Positions 8,598-17,235 of a DNA stretch of 64,000 nt are shown here, one piece after another. Within the stretch, counting starts at the first letter, position 1. The number at the start of each line of letters is the position of its first letter. The position numbers were made by a program, and so were the translations under genes. Source of the stretch: Halobaculum sp. XH14 (GTDB lineage: Archaea; Halobacteriota; Halobacteria; Halobacteriales; Haloferacaceae); assembly GCF_032116555.1 (NCBI RefSeq), contig NZ_CP134949.1:2418001-2482000 (forward strand). The letters run 5' to 3'. The notes beneath the pieces are model-generated. The model did no database searches and was not told the origin of the DNA. It saw nothing but the letters and a program-made list of their open reading frames with translations.

Positions 8598-9788
8598 ATG
8601 CGTGGACGTCGAAACCTGCCCCGAGTGGAAGGCCAGGATCGCGACGCCGGCGCCCCGTCCGGGTCCGACGGCGACACGAGCGTCCACGTCGGGCGACGCC
8701 AACTGCTACAGACGGGAGTGAGCGTCGGCGCGAGCGCCGGCCTCGTCTGGGGGTTCGGCACGGACTACGTCTCGGCGGGGCGGACGGAGACGATCACCTA
8801 CGCGATGGCCCGGCCCGAACCGGGATCGAACACGCTCGAACCCCGAACGCGAGAGGTGCCGGTCGAGTGGTACCGGAGCCTCAGGCTCGCGTTCGAGGTG
8901 CAGGCGGAGATCCTCGAGGCGGGCCTCTCGCCGCTGATCGGCTCCTTCGTCGTGCCGGGCACGCTCGCCGAACCGGCGGCGTCGATCCGGGTCGACGCGA
9001 CCGACGAGCGCGTCTCCGCGACGCTCGAGGACGTGGCGGAGGGCGTCGCGGTCGACGTGAACCTCGTCGACGCGATCCCGCCGAAACCTGGCCCCGAGAC
9101 CGCCCTCGCGGACGCCTACCGGGTGTCCGATCTGGCGCGCGGGCGCGTCCCCGGCGGCGTCGTCTGTACCGCCGGCGGCTCGTTCGGCACGCTCGCGCCG
9201 GCGCTGTTCGACGCCGAGAGCGGGTCGCGCTTCTTTGCGACCTCGAACCACGTGTTCGGCGCCTCGGGGACGAAGGAGACCGAACACCGCGGCGAACCGC
9301 TGTCGGTCCGCTACCGGGACGACGGCCGCCACGTCGGGGACGTCCGGAGGGGGTACCCGCTGGCGGACGTCGTCCGCGTCGCGCCCGTCGAGGGGTTCCG
9401 TCCGGCATCGGCCATCGAACGGGCGACGCCGTCGCGAGTCATCGGCCAGTACACGAAGCTCGGGCTGGCGGACCTCGTCGCACGCGGGGAGCCGCTCACC
9501 AAGGTCGGCGCGCTGTCGGGTCGAACGACCGGCAGGATCCGAGGGATCGACGGCGTGACCTGCTACTCGGGGAAGGCCTGCAAGCTCGGCCAGGTCAAGT
9601 GGGGCGACGCGCGGAGCATCCTCGACGGGGACAGCGGCTCCGTGACGTTCCACGAGGACCCCGAACGTCCCGGGGAGTGCGTCCTCGTCGGGAGCATCAA
9701 CAACGCCCGGTCGTGGTGGTCGGGGGCGGACTTCGTCTGGGGGACCGCCGCACACCACCTGCTCGACGCGTTCGGCTGTCACTTTTGA
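8598..9788 (+). CDS. Trypsin-like (chymotrypsin-fold) serine protease with Tat-like signal
   Basis: This 396-residue protein has a catalytic triad in the order of trypsin-like proteases: H218 in ATSNHVFG, D257 in LADVVRV and S346 in LDGDSGSVTF. The N-terminus has a twin arginine (GRRQLLQTGVSVGASAGLVWGF), suggesting Tat export, although the ~30 residues before it are longer than usual and the true start may be internal. Residues ~60-180 form a separate N-terminal region without a recognised domain. It looks like the haloarchaeal proteins annotated as trypsin-like peptidase. It is probably secreted and degrades or processes extracellular protein. Two cysteines near 322 and 328 (TCYSGKAC) might form a disulfide. 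Confidence 0.82.
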   Translation: MRGRRNLPRVEGQDRDAGAPSGSDGDTSVHVGRRQLLQTGVSVGASAGLVWGFGTDYVSAGRTETITYAMARPEPGSNTLEPRTREVPVEWYRSLRLAFEVQAEILEAGLSPLIGSFVVPGTLAEPAASIRVDATDERVSATLEDVAEGVAVDVNLVDAIPPKPGPETALADAYRVSDLARGRVPGGVVCTAGGSFGTLAPALFDAESGSRFFATSNHVFGASGTKETEHRGEPLSVRYRDDGRHVGDVRRGYPLADVVRVAPVEGFRPASAIERATPSRVIGQYTKLGLADLVARGEPLTKVGALSGRTTGRIRGIDGVTCYSGKACKLGQVKWGDARSILDGDSGSVTFHEDPERPGECVLVGSINNARSWWSGADFVWGTAAHHLLDAFGCHF

Positions 9789-9830
9789 GCCGGACTTTTG
9801 GCTCGTGAGGCCGTACGGACGACGGTGACC

Positions 9831-10058
9831 ATGCCCGACGCCTCGCGGGTTTCTGATCGACTCGACGCGGTTCACCGGTCGGTACCCTGGCAGCTCGTCC
9901 TGCGTGACCTGGGAGCCACCTTCGTGTGGGTCGTCGCGGTCTCACTCCTGTTTCGGGCGACCGGGTGGCCGACGTGGCCCTACGTCGTCACCGTGTTCGC
10001 GGGCGTCCTCATTTACTCGCTGCTCGCTGACCCGTGGACGACCGCGCCCGACGACTGA
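9831..10058 (+). CDS. Small two-helix membrane protein
   Basis: This 75-residue protein starts at ATG 9831 (MPDASRVSD). It has a short amphipathic start and two hydrophobic stretches, ATFVWVVAVSLLFRA and YVVTVFAGVLIYSLLA, joined by a short GWPTWP turn, so it is likely an integral membrane hairpin. It lies 40 bases after the protease gene on the same strand and may share its transcript. I do not recognise a family. Codon use and composition match a real gene. Confidence 0.65.
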   Translation: MPDASRVSDRLDAVHRSVPWQLVLRDLGATFVWVVAVSLLFRATGWPTWPYVVTVFAGVLIYSLLADPWTTAPDD

Positions 10059-10218
10059 GGTGGGTTGCGCGGTTCGGTAGTCGGTTCGTCCCCGGGCGCT
10101 GACGCCTCGCCCCGCCACCTCGTCGGCCGGAGCCCCCGGCCACCCTCGCCGTCCAGCAGCCGTGGAGTTCTGCTCGCCCGTCGTCCGCCGTGGAGTCCGA
10201 TTCGTCCGTCGTCGAGTC

Positions 10219-10485
10219 TTACTCCTCGGTCGTGATCGCGTCGCGCTCGTGGGTCTCCGCCAGCAGTTCGTCGCGCTGGACCATGGCCGAGTTCGGCTCG
10301 GCGCGGGAGGTGGACCGGGGGACCCGGAACTTCACGTGGACGTAGCGACCGCGGTCGTCGACGCCGACGATGTTCGGGACGATGCCGGTCGTCTCCTCCT
10401 GCTCGACGGTCACGGTCTTCCCCGTCAACTCCGTGTACACCTCGCCGAGCAGCGCGCTCGGCCACCCACTGACGTCGTCGTTCAT
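10219..10485 (-). CDS. Conserved-looking haloarchaeal small protein
   Basis: This 88-residue acidic protein starts at ATG 10485 (MNDDVSGWPSALLGEVYTELTGK). It alternates short beta-like segments (KTVTVEQEETTGIVPNIV, RYVHVKFRVPR) with a charged tail ending AETHERDAITTEE, the composition of a soluble haloarchaeal cytosolic protein. No catalytic motif or metal site is visible. The frame is open upstream to 10671, but that part is arginine-rich and lacks sense. Function unknown. Confidence 0.6.
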   Translation of the reverse strand: MNDDVSGWPSALLGEVYTELTGKTVTVEQEETTGIVPNIVGVDDRGRYVHVKFRVPRSTSRAEPNSAMVQRDELLAETHERDAITTEE

Positions 10486-10690
10486 CGCTCGGATCGGTAC
10501 GGACGAGCCGTAAAAACGTTCGGCGCCGATTCTCAGCGCGCGAACCGCGCCCGTCGAGTCCGTCGGTTCCACCACGCCGACCGGTGCAGCCACGTCGCCA
10601 CGCGGGGGGTTCGGGCGGTACCGGTCGCACGTCGCCGCTCCTGGCTCTCGTTCGGCAGGCGTGGCCAGCACCGGGGCGCGCCGAGCCCGC

Positions 10691-11932
10691 TCAGTAGGTC
10701 ACGTCCCTGTCGAGCACACTTGAGAGGTAGTCCCACGTCGGGGCGCGCGTCCCGTCGGGCCTGACGAGGTAGTAGCCCTGGACGTCGTCGTTCGCGGTGA
10801 CGTCCCCCTCGACCGTCTTCTCGTTACAGTACAGTTGCCAGTAGAGCGCCCACCGGACCCCCCAGTCGAGACTGTGTTCGAGCACGGGTCGGATGATCCG
10901 CATCGCCCGCTCGCTACCGTGTCGCTGAAGGGGCGAGCCGAACTCGCCCAGATAGACGTTGGACTGGCGCTCGGAGAGCGCCCCGGCCACGTAGTCGTTC
11001 GGCTCCGGCGCCTGCGACTCGACGTACTCGAGCGTCTCCGTGATCACCGACTCCGCCTCGTCGAACTGCCGCCGCCCGTTGTGACCCGGTGCCCAGCGGT
11101 AGCCGGCGAGCTGATCACCGAGCTCCCATGCCGAGTACGAGACGAGGTCGACGTCGACCTCCGGGATCACCTCGTTAATGAGCCGCGGCGTCCCGTCGTT
11201 CTTCGCGTCGAGGACGAAGTTCACCTCCGGGGCGTGCAACACCGTGACGTCGCTGGGGACCGCGTTCCGCGCCCGCTCGACGCCCTCCTGGCGGGCGGTG
11301 AGCCACCGTCGGAAGTTCCCCGCGATCCCGTCGGGAAGCGGGTCGTTCGGGTTCCCCTGGGCGAGGTTGTCGCCCTCCCAGTGCTGGAGGACGAACGTCT
11401 TCCCGGTGCCGTCGTACGTCGTCAAGAGGTGCCGCGTCAGTTCCTCGAACCGGCTCCGGACCGTGCGCATCTCGCGGTCGGTGATGCCGTTCTGGAACCC
11501 CAGCCACTCGCCCCACGTCGAGGAGTGCGCGAGGAGGACGTACGTCGAGAACGACCCTTCGAACAGCTCCCGCATGTACCGGGACCTGGCGACGTCGACC
11601 AGCGACGGGCCGACTCCGCTCCAGTCGCTGTTGTACGAGTACTTCTCGTCGACGCGGTGGAACCAGACCTTGATGACGTTCGTCCCGAGCGTCGAGAGCC
11701 GTTCGGCACCCTCGTTGAGGAAGTCCCCGTCGGTCAGGTGGTACTGGCCGTTCGAGTGCGTGACGCCGATGACCTCGGAGGGAGCCAGCGCTTCCGGCGG
11801 CTCGCTCGGGGTCCAGACCGGCGTCGCGGGGGTCGGGCTCGCCCCCGATACCCCGCCGGGCAGCCGCCGGCTACACCCGGCGACGGCTCCCGTCCCGAGC
11901 GTGCCGAGTTTCAGGAACTCCCGTCGGTCCAT
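10691..11932 (-). CDS. Tat lipoprotein resembling TIM-barrel glycoside hydrolases
   Basis: This 413-residue protein has a clear Tat lipoprotein signal: MDRREFLKLGTLGTGAVAGC, twin arginine followed by a lipobox cysteine. The mature part reads like a (beta/alpha)8 hydrolase of the GH5/GH39 type: NVIKVWFHRVDEKY, YVLLAHSSTWGEWLGF, HWEGDNLAQGNPND, LHAPEVNFVLD, VDLVSYSAWELGD and VYLGEFGSP near the C-terminus. The E in APEV and the E in YLGEFG are candidates for the acid/base and nucleophile, but I cannot align them with certainty. It probably acts on a polysaccharide outside the cell. The start at 11932 is chosen because it begins the Tat signal. It stands alone. Confidence 0.75.
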   Translation of the reverse strand: MDRREFLKLGTLGTGAVAGCSRRLPGGVSGASPTPATPVWTPSEPPEALAPSEVIGVTHSNGQYHLTDGDFLNEGAERLSTLGTNVIKVWFHRVDEKYSYNSDWSGVGPSLVDVARSRYMRELFEGSFSTYVLLAHSSTWGEWLGFQNGITDREMRTVRSRFEELTRHLLTTYDGTGKTFVLQHWEGDNLAQGNPNDPLPDGIAGNFRRWLTARQEGVERARNAVPSDVTVLHAPEVNFVLDAKNDGTPRLINEVIPEVDVDLVSYSAWELGDQLAGYRWAPGHNGRRQFDEAESVITETLEYVESQAPEPNDYVAGALSERQSNVYLGEFGSPLQRHGSERAMRIIRPVLEHSLDWGVRWALYWQLYCNEKTVEGDVTANDDVQGYYLVRPDGTRAPTWDYLSSVLDRDVTY

Positions 11933-12031
11933 TGGCCCGGATGGAACGGTCGGTGACGTAAACATTGGGGCCCGGCGGGGTCGTGACGGTCGGGGCCCTC
12001 CGTCTCCGCCGATCGTCTCGCGTCGAACTAG

Positions 12032-12223
12032 TTACCGGAGGGAGCGGTACTCGCCGTGTTTCATCCCGAGCCAGAACGCGACGGCCCCGAAGACGGCCAT
12101 CGACGGCAGCACCATCGTGAGCACGGTCCCGACGGGCATGACGTCGCCCGCGATCAGTCCGCCGACGCCGATGACGACGAGCGCGACCAGGGCGCCACCC
12201 GCCCTGGGAAGGTCGAACTCCAT
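12032..12223 (-). CDS. Small membrane protein, DUF7333-like
   Basis: This 63-residue protein has two hydrophobic helices (GGALVALVVIGVGGLIAGD and TVLTMVLPSMAVFGAVAFWLGM) and a charged end KHGEYRSLR. The pattern MEFDLPRxxxAL...GTVLTMVLPSMxVFG matches a small haloarchaeal membrane family I recall as DUF7333. Function is unknown. It is isolated from neighbours by ~100 bases on each side. Confidence 0.75.
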   Translation of the reverse strand: MEFDLPRAGGALVALVVIGVGGLIAGDVMPVGTVLTMVLPSMAVFGAVAFWLGMKHGEYRSLR

Positions 12224-12373
12224 GCCGCCCCGTCGGAACGGTAGCTCCTAATACAGTTTGTCCGCGGTCGTGGGGCGCCGCAGTTTCCCGACATCGACGC
12301 TCGTGAACCACGGGGTAGTTCGGACGCTCAGCCAGCACGACCCCAAACGCCTCCATTTCGACGGGGTCCGAGT

Positions 12374-13360
12374 TCACCCGTCAGTCCAGGCGTACCCGCC
12401 GTCCGTTTCCCGGAGCGTCCCGTCGGCCTCCCACGTCGACGCCACCTGCTCCAGACCGTTTTCACAGTTGGGATACGTCGGCTCCCAGCCGGTCGCAGCC
12501 GTGAACCGGTCGTTCGACGTCGGCATCGGCTTCAAGAGCAGGGCCGCGTTCTCGGCGCCGATGACGAACCGGGCGAGCCACGCCGGGAGCCGGCGCGGGG
12601 CGGGAGCGGCGAGTTTCCCCGCGAGCGTCGTGAGGAAGTCGGCGAGCGTGGTCGGCCGGTCGTCCACCACGTGATACGATCCGGAGACGTCGGCGTCGAC
12701 GGCCGTGGCGAACGCTCGGGCGGCGTCGTCCGCGTGCAGGAACGACAGCCGTGCGTCGCCGCGCCCCAGGGGGCCCCGGCCGACGATCGGAAAGTCGCGT
12801 GAGAGCAGCGACCGACCGAACTGGCGGGTGTGGGCCGCGTCGGGCGCGTAGAAGAACCCACACCGGAGGAGGGTGACGTCGAACCGCCCGTCGTCGCTCT
12901 CGCCGGTCAGGAAATCCTCGACGGCCGCGGCGGACCGTGAGGTCCGGTCGGGATGGCGGTCCGCGGTCTCGTCGAACCGTTCGCCGTCGGGCTGACGGGC
13001 GACCCAGACGACGCTCGGAAAGAGGACCCGTTCCAGCCGGTCGCCCGCGACCGAGACGAGGTTCCTGACGCCGTCGAGTCGAACGCGGTCGTTCCGCTCC
13101 CAGGCCGCCGCGGACGGCTTTCTCGCCGTCGGAATCGACGTGGCGGCGTGGACGAGCACGTCGACGTCGGGGACGACCCGTTCGAGCGATGCGCGGTCGA
13201 GCACGTCTCCCCGTCGGGGGGTGCCGCCGCGGGCGGCGACGATTTCGGCCCCCGACTCGTCCCGGACCAGGCCGTACACCCGGTGGCCTCGGTCGGCGAG
13301 CCGTTCGACGAGTCGCTTCCCGAGGACGCCGGACGCGCCCGTCACGAACACGTTCACCAC
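12374..13360 (-). CDS. NAD(P)-binding epimerase/dehydratase-like protein (atypical extended SDR)
   Basis: This 328-residue protein has a Rossmann start, VFVTGASGVLGKRLVERLADRG, an acidic residue region, DVLVHAATSIPT, and a C-terminal half typical of extended SDRs (LRCGFFYAPDA, LSFLHADDAARAF, SYHVVDDRPTTLADFL). The usual catalytic YxxxK is not evident at the expected place; SVVWVARQPDG stands where it would be, so this may be an atypical SDR that binds NADP(H) without classical chemistry. It is divergent from the HTH_10 regulator at 13447 across 86 bases, suggesting that the regulator controls it. A fragment of a related protein lies at 42465-42620. Confidence 0.85.
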   Translation of the reverse strand: MVNVFVTGASGVLGKRLVERLADRGHRVYGLVRDESGAEIVAARGGTPRRGDVLDRASLERVVPDVDVLVHAATSIPTARKPSAAAWERNDRVRLDGVRNLVSVAGDRLERVLFPSVVWVARQPDGERFDETADRHPDRTSRSAAAVEDFLTGESDDGRFDVTLLRCGFFYAPDAAHTRQFGRSLLSRDFPIVGRGPLGRGDARLSFLHADDAARAFATAVDADVSGSYHVVDDRPTTLADFLTTLAGKLAAPAPRRLPAWLARFVIGAENAALLLKPMPTSNDRFTAATGWEPTYPNCENGLEQVASTWEADGTLRETDGGYAWTDG

Positions 13361-13446
13361 GTGTGACCGAACGTGTCCCGCCCCCGAGGTCGTTGCGCGA
13401 TAGCACAGTCGGGGGTTTAACCGTCGGTCGGCGTCTGGACGACGGT

Positions 13447-14106
13447 ATGAAGCACGTTCGCCTGACGCTCGATGCGGGGGGACGGGAAGCCGAGATTCAC
13501 CCGATGTACGACCTCCTCGTCAACGCCCCCTACCTCGAGCGGGCGAGGGCGATGCACTGGAACTACTCGGGGGAGGAACTCGGCATCATGCACTACGTGG
13601 AGGGGGACGCCGAAACGTTCCGCGAGGACGTCGCGGAGATACCGGCGGTCGTCGACTTCGAGCTGACGGCGGCCGAGCCGAACGCGTTCTACGTCTACGT
13701 CCGGGACGCCACGAACCGGCGGCTCCGCGAGCTGTTCGACCTGCTGGATCGGAGCCCCGTCGTCGCCCTTCCGCCGGTCGAGTATCTGCCCGACGGCACG
13801 GTGGCGTACTCGGTGTTCGGCCCGTCGGCGGCGATCCAGTCCGCGCTGGAGGAGTTCCCCGAGCCGATCACGGTTTCGGTCACGGCGGTCGGGAGCCTCG
13901 CGGCGGTTCCGGACGCCGTCGAGACGGCCCTGAGCGACCGGCAACGGGAGGCGATTCGGGCGGCGGTCGAACTCGGCTACTACGAGATCCCGCGGACGGC
14001 CACCCACGAGGACGTCGCGGATGCGATCGGCTGTGCGCCCAGCACCGCGGCGGAGCACCTGCAGAAGGCGGAGTCGAAACTACTGCGATCGCTCGTGAGT
14101 CCGTGA
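13447..14106 (+). CDS. HTH_10 (bacterio-opsin-activator-like) regulator
   Basis: This 219-residue protein has an N-terminal sensor-like region (MKHVRLTLD, MYDLLVNAPYLERARAMHWNYSG, MHYVEGDAE) and a C-terminal HTH_10 domain: LSDRQREAIRAAVELGYYEIPRTATHEDVADAIG, then STAAEHLQKAESKLL. HTH_10 proteins are one-component DNA-binding regulators, abundant in Halobacteria. The ATG at 13447 follows an A/T-richer leader and is the natural start. It is the first of seven such genes in this window and differs from the other six in its sensor part. It is probably the regulator of the divergent SDR gene at 12374-13360. Confidence 0.9.
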   Translation: MKHVRLTLDAGGREAEIHPMYDLLVNAPYLERARAMHWNYSGEELGIMHYVEGDAETFREDVAEIPAVVDFELTAAEPNAFYVYVRDATNRRLRELFDLLDRSPVVALPPVEYLPDGTVAYSVFGPSAAIQSALEEFPEPITVSVTAVGSLAAVPDAVETALSDRQREAIRAAVELGYYEIPRTATHEDVADAIGCAPSTAAEHLQKAESKLLRSLVSP

Positions 14107-14338
14107 TCGGGGCAGTAACGGGCTGCTGTCTCCGGACACCGGTTTCAGCACTGTCCGTCTGGCAGCGTCCGGTCGGCCGTCACTATGTGCTGCAACAGGG
14201 CCCGTATCGGTCACACGATTTTCCTGGCCTCGATAACATAAGTGTGCGTATCTTGCACGGCTGATCGGCGGGAAATGGTCGGTAGCTACACCCGTGTACC
14301 TAACGCAGTAGCAAGATGTGAATTCACGTGGTGTCTCC

Positions 14339-14509
14339 CTATGCTTGACTCCACGCTGCGCCGAAAGCGACACCGAGTGCCATGCCGATACCGATTCCCA
14401 TCCCTATATTATCCATCGTCACTCCAATAGCGATCCCGATTACGAGTCCGGCCGCGATCCCTGTGCCCATTTTGTTCGAATCCAGCCGGTTATTCTCTTC
14501 CCCAGACAT
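14339..14509 (-). CDS. Glycine-zipper small membrane protein
   Basis: This 56-residue protein (MSGEENNRLDSNKM...) has two glycine-zipper helices, GTGIAAGLVIGIAIGV and GMGIGIGMALGVAFGAAW, linked by a short TMDNI turn. Such repeats pack helices tightly in membranes. The base composition is visibly richer in A/T than the genes to the left, marking the start of the accessory region. Function unknown; the start follows a haloarchaeal-style leader with no Shine-Dalgarno sequence. Confidence 0.65.
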   Translation of the reverse strand: MSGEENNRLDSNKMGTGIAAGLVIGIAIGVTMDNIGMGIGIGMALGVAFGAAWSQA

Positions 14510-14750
14510 GTGTCCTCCTTCGCCTTTCTGGAGGATAAGTGTATAGTCAACTAATACGTAGTCCACCTGTATCCAGCAACTCTGGAGGCTGAAATATGAG
14601 CATGCTGACTGTTTTATGATGCCATACCTCGAAAAGCAATCGTGCACTACGGCCCGGTCGTCACACGTTCGGGCGGGGTTCGACGGGTCGGACACACTTT
14701 CTCATACCACCGGTAGGATATTGGCGGTTTGACTCGTCGGTACTGGCAGT

Positions 14751-15452
14751 ATGGGGCCGGGCTGGACGATAGACGAAAAACGGCACGCAGGGACAGAACA
14801 CCTCGACCCCGAGGAGGTCGCCAGGTTCGACGAGAAGATGCCGTTCGATCCCTCCGTGGAAATTGACGTGCTCCGGGAGTTCGGTCTCTCTCGTGAGGAT
14901 ACGGTCATCGACTTCGGGACCGGAACGGGAGTGTTTCCGCTCGCCGTCGCCAAACACTGTGACCGCGTCGTGGCTGTCGACGTCTCCGAAACCATGCTCA
15001 ATGCGGTTGAGGAGAAAATCGAAGACCGGCGCATGCGGAACGTCGAGACCGTCCACGACGGATTCTTGAGCTACGACCACAGTGGCGGCCCTGCGTCGTT
15101 CGCCTTCTCGAAGGACGCACTCCACCACCTCCCCGATTTCTGGAAGATCGAGGCGCTCAAAAACGTCGGGAACACGCTCGAAGCGGGCGGCATCTTTCGC
15201 TTGCGGGACTTCGTCTTCTCGTTCGATCCACAGGACAGTCGGACCGAAATCGAGTCGTGGCTTGAGGAGAAGAATCGATCGACGATATTCACCGACGAGG
15301 AGCTGTACGTCCACTTTCGGGAGGAGTATAGTACGTATGGATTCGTGCTCGAAGCCCTCCTCGAACGGGCCGGGTTCGAGATCCTCGAAGCGACGTACGA
15401 AGACGACTTCTACGCCGCGTACATCTGTCGATGGGTGGATTGTTCCGAGTGA
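14751..15452 (+). CDS. Class I SAM-dependent methyltransferase
   Basis: This 233-residue protein has motif I VIDFGTGTGVFPLAVAKH (glycine-rich SAM loop, residues ~49-66), motif II VVAVDVSETML, and motif post-I/IV FAFSKDALHHLPDFWK followed by LEAGGIFRLRDFVFS. This is the usual class I order. The N-terminus (HLDPEEVARFDEKM) resembles methyltransferases acting on small molecules. The C-terminal DDFYAAYICRWV is normal for the group. The substrate cannot be read from sequence. Its 3' end runs into debris of a TFB gene on the other strand. Confidence 0.88.
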   Translation: MGPGWTIDEKRHAGTEHLDPEEVARFDEKMPFDPSVEIDVLREFGLSREDTVIDFGTGTGVFPLAVAKHCDRVVAVDVSETMLNAVEEKIEDRRMRNVETVHDGFLSYDHSGGPASFAFSKDALHHLPDFWKIEALKNVGNTLEAGGIFRLRDFVFSFDPQDSRTEIESWLEEKNRSTIFTDEELYVHFREEYSTYGFVLEALLERAGFEILEATYEDDFYAAYICRWVDCSE

Positions 15453-15576
15453 GCACACGGTGTCTTTGGAATACTCCGATACCACCGCGTGGATCGACGT
15501 TTTTCGTGACGATGTCGTTCGCTGGGGAGATTCGCTCCGTGAACCGTGTCGCTACACGTAGTGGCTCGTCGGGGAA

Positions 15577-15822
15577 GCGGTCGTGGCGGGCGGGGGTGAG
15601 CGGGGCACCGGTGCGTTCCGGATTCGAATCCCCATCACCGTAGTCCCGCCACTTCGGGCCGTGGTCGATCGGCTCCTCATCGATGACCAGTCCGCAGTCC
15701 TTACACACCGTTTCGACCGTGTTTGTCGGTACTCGACCGTTTCACTCGGGGCACTGGCCGGACTGTTCGTCGGGCTGTACGTCCTCGTCGAACGTCGTCT
15801 CGTAGATATCACTAATTGCCAT
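15577..15822 (-). pseudogene. Truncated transcription initiation factor TFB (5' fragment)
   Basis: From ATG 15822 the frame reads a typical haloarchaeal TFB N-terminus (MAISDIYETTFDED...) and reaches CPE, where the second cysteine of the zinc-ribbon CPxC pair is replaced by a TGA stop (15744-15742). The same frame continues in register: TNTVETVCKDCGLVIDEE, then GPKWRDYGD, then ERTGAPLTPARHDR. TFB-like sequence ends there at about 15577 and unrelated sequence follows, so the cyclin repeats that bind TBP and DNA are gone. This is a dead fragment of a general transcription factor, one of several paralogues haloarchaea usually carry. Confidence 0.85.
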
Positions 15823-15834
15823 ACGAATCACTAG

Positions 15835-16436
15835 TTGAAGCGCTCGCGACCGCGACGAGCCCCTCACCCATCGAGGGGCCCAAAAGCAACAGTAGTGCGT
15901 CTCTGCAGTCGATTCCCTATCGGATCTCCAGGAAGCGGGGGATCCTGTCGATTCCTCCGCTTCGATGTCGAAGCCGTCTACGTGAACTGCTGGGAAGATC
16001 ACTCGCGCTTCCAGGCACTCTATCGGATTCTGGACGAGTTAACGAGTACCGTCGACATCCACCGCCAGTCCACGCCACGAGACGTCCTCCTCGAACGACT
16101 TCGAGACCATGACGAGTCGCCGTCAGTGATCATCTTCGACGAGGTCGACCAACTGGAGGACAAAGCTATCCTGTACGAACTCAACAGGCTGCCACAGTTC
16201 TCGTTCATCCTGATCGCGAACAGAGAAGACGAACTCATGGCGGGGTTGGACGACAGACTTGCGAGTCGGCTCCGGGCAAGCGAGCGCATTCGATTTAGCC
16301 GCTACACCGTCGACCAGCTCGTCGATATCCTTCGAGAACGAGCGACACGTGCGCTGGTTCCGGACGCGATCGGGAGCTCGGAACTCGAACTCATCGCCGA
16401 TGCAGCCAGCGGCGACGCTCGACTCGCAATCACATG
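15835..16436 (+). pseudogene. Orc1/Cdc6 replication initiator fragment
   Basis: The plus-strand frame contains the middle of an archaeal Orc1/Cdc6 AAA+ protein: VYVNCWEDHSRFQALYRIL, LLERLRDHDESPSVIIFDEVDQLED (Walker B, IFDEVD), LNRLPQFSFILIANRED (sensor 1) and SRLRASERIRFSRYTVDQLVDIL, then ADAASGDARLAIT (sensor 2). The Walker A (GKTA) region is missing or scrambled before ~15970 and the sequence stops abruptly after DARLAIT at 16436, where an unrelated fragment begins. The winged-helix DNA-binding domain is absent. It cannot start replication; it is probably a plasmid- or island-derived remnant. Confidence 0.85.
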
Positions 16437-16729
16437 TCCTTCTTTGGTATCTGCATCGACGTAGTTGAATTCGGCGACAGTGCTCAACGGTTCGGCACCA
16501 CTATCGCGTTTTTCGCGAAAGAACGCCATGTTCTCCACCTTGTCCAGAGCAGTTACCGTGCCAGTTTCATCGATCTTGACAATTGTCAACTGATCGTGGT
16601 AGATACTGTCGAGTTCCTCGACGTTAAATTGGCTCCCGCTTTCGATGAGGTGCTCGACGGTCTGCCTTACAGCACTATTGGAGTTTTTGCTTATGTCGAT
16701 ACGGTGAACTACTGGGTCGCCTCCGGCAT
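16437..16729 (-). pseudogene. NTF2-like (SnoaL-type) protein fragment
   Basis: The minus strand reads MPEATQ from 16729, then after a one-base slip near 16712 continues VHRIDISKNSNSAVRQTVEHLIESG, NVEELDSIYHDQLTIVKIDE, ENMAFFREKRDSG and EFNYVDADTKEGHV. It ends at the junction with the Orc1/Cdc6 fragment. The pattern (TVEHLIE, IYHD.L.IVK, FF..KRD.GAEPLST) is that of a nuclear-transport-factor-2-like small protein. The second half of the fold is lost, so it is not functional. Confidence 0.65.
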
Positions 16730-16890
16730 ATCGAAGTCGTAGAACTGACCCTCACGCTCCGTCGGAAGGTTAACCGATGCAGTTACAGCCTCGTAACGTA
16801 CCGACCTGACCAAATTAGATATTCCTAACATCATTCTACTACTCGTTTGAGAACACCGTAAGGTACTATGTGAACATATACACGCTACTA

Positions 16891-17052
16891 TCATGATGTC
16901 GGGCTGTGGCCATCTTCGAGCCGAAAGCGGTGCAGAACGACGGGGACCCAGCGGACGAACACGACGGTGGCGGGCTTGCCCGTGTGCTTCCCCAACCCTT
17001 GTTTAGTTAGGTGACGACACTGCTCAACGAAGTCGAATAGGTCGACTTCCAT
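16891..17052 (-). mobile_element. IS5-type transposase N-terminal remnant
   Basis: From ATG 17052 the minus strand encodes 53 residues (MEVDLFDFVEQCRHLTKQ..., GKHTGKPA, FVRWVPVVLHRFRLEDGHS) that match the beginning of common haloarchaeal IS5-type transposases. The frame stops at 16891 and the DDE catalytic region is missing. Upstream, near 17125-17135, the sequence GGTGGTGCTAAGC could be what is left of the insertion sequence end. This supports past transposition in the debris zone 15570-17130. Confidence 0.7.
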
Positions 17053-17235
17053 AAGCCAGAATCGAGTTCATCGGCTTCACCCTTCTAACGCGTTGAATCC
17101 GTAGTGTGGCTCGGCGGGTGGTGCTAAGCTACTCACGCCACTCCTCCGTGAGGACCGCCACAATGTGCATACACCTGATGAGGCCTCGATTGCCCTCACT
17201 CCCAGCTCCCGCAATTCGACTTTCTTTGCAGCCGC

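Noticed and set aside
8429-9808. A 459-codon frame overlapping the trypsin-like protease gene.
   Set aside because: It is arginine/proline-rich nonsense; the alternative frame has a full catalytic triad and a Tat-like signal.
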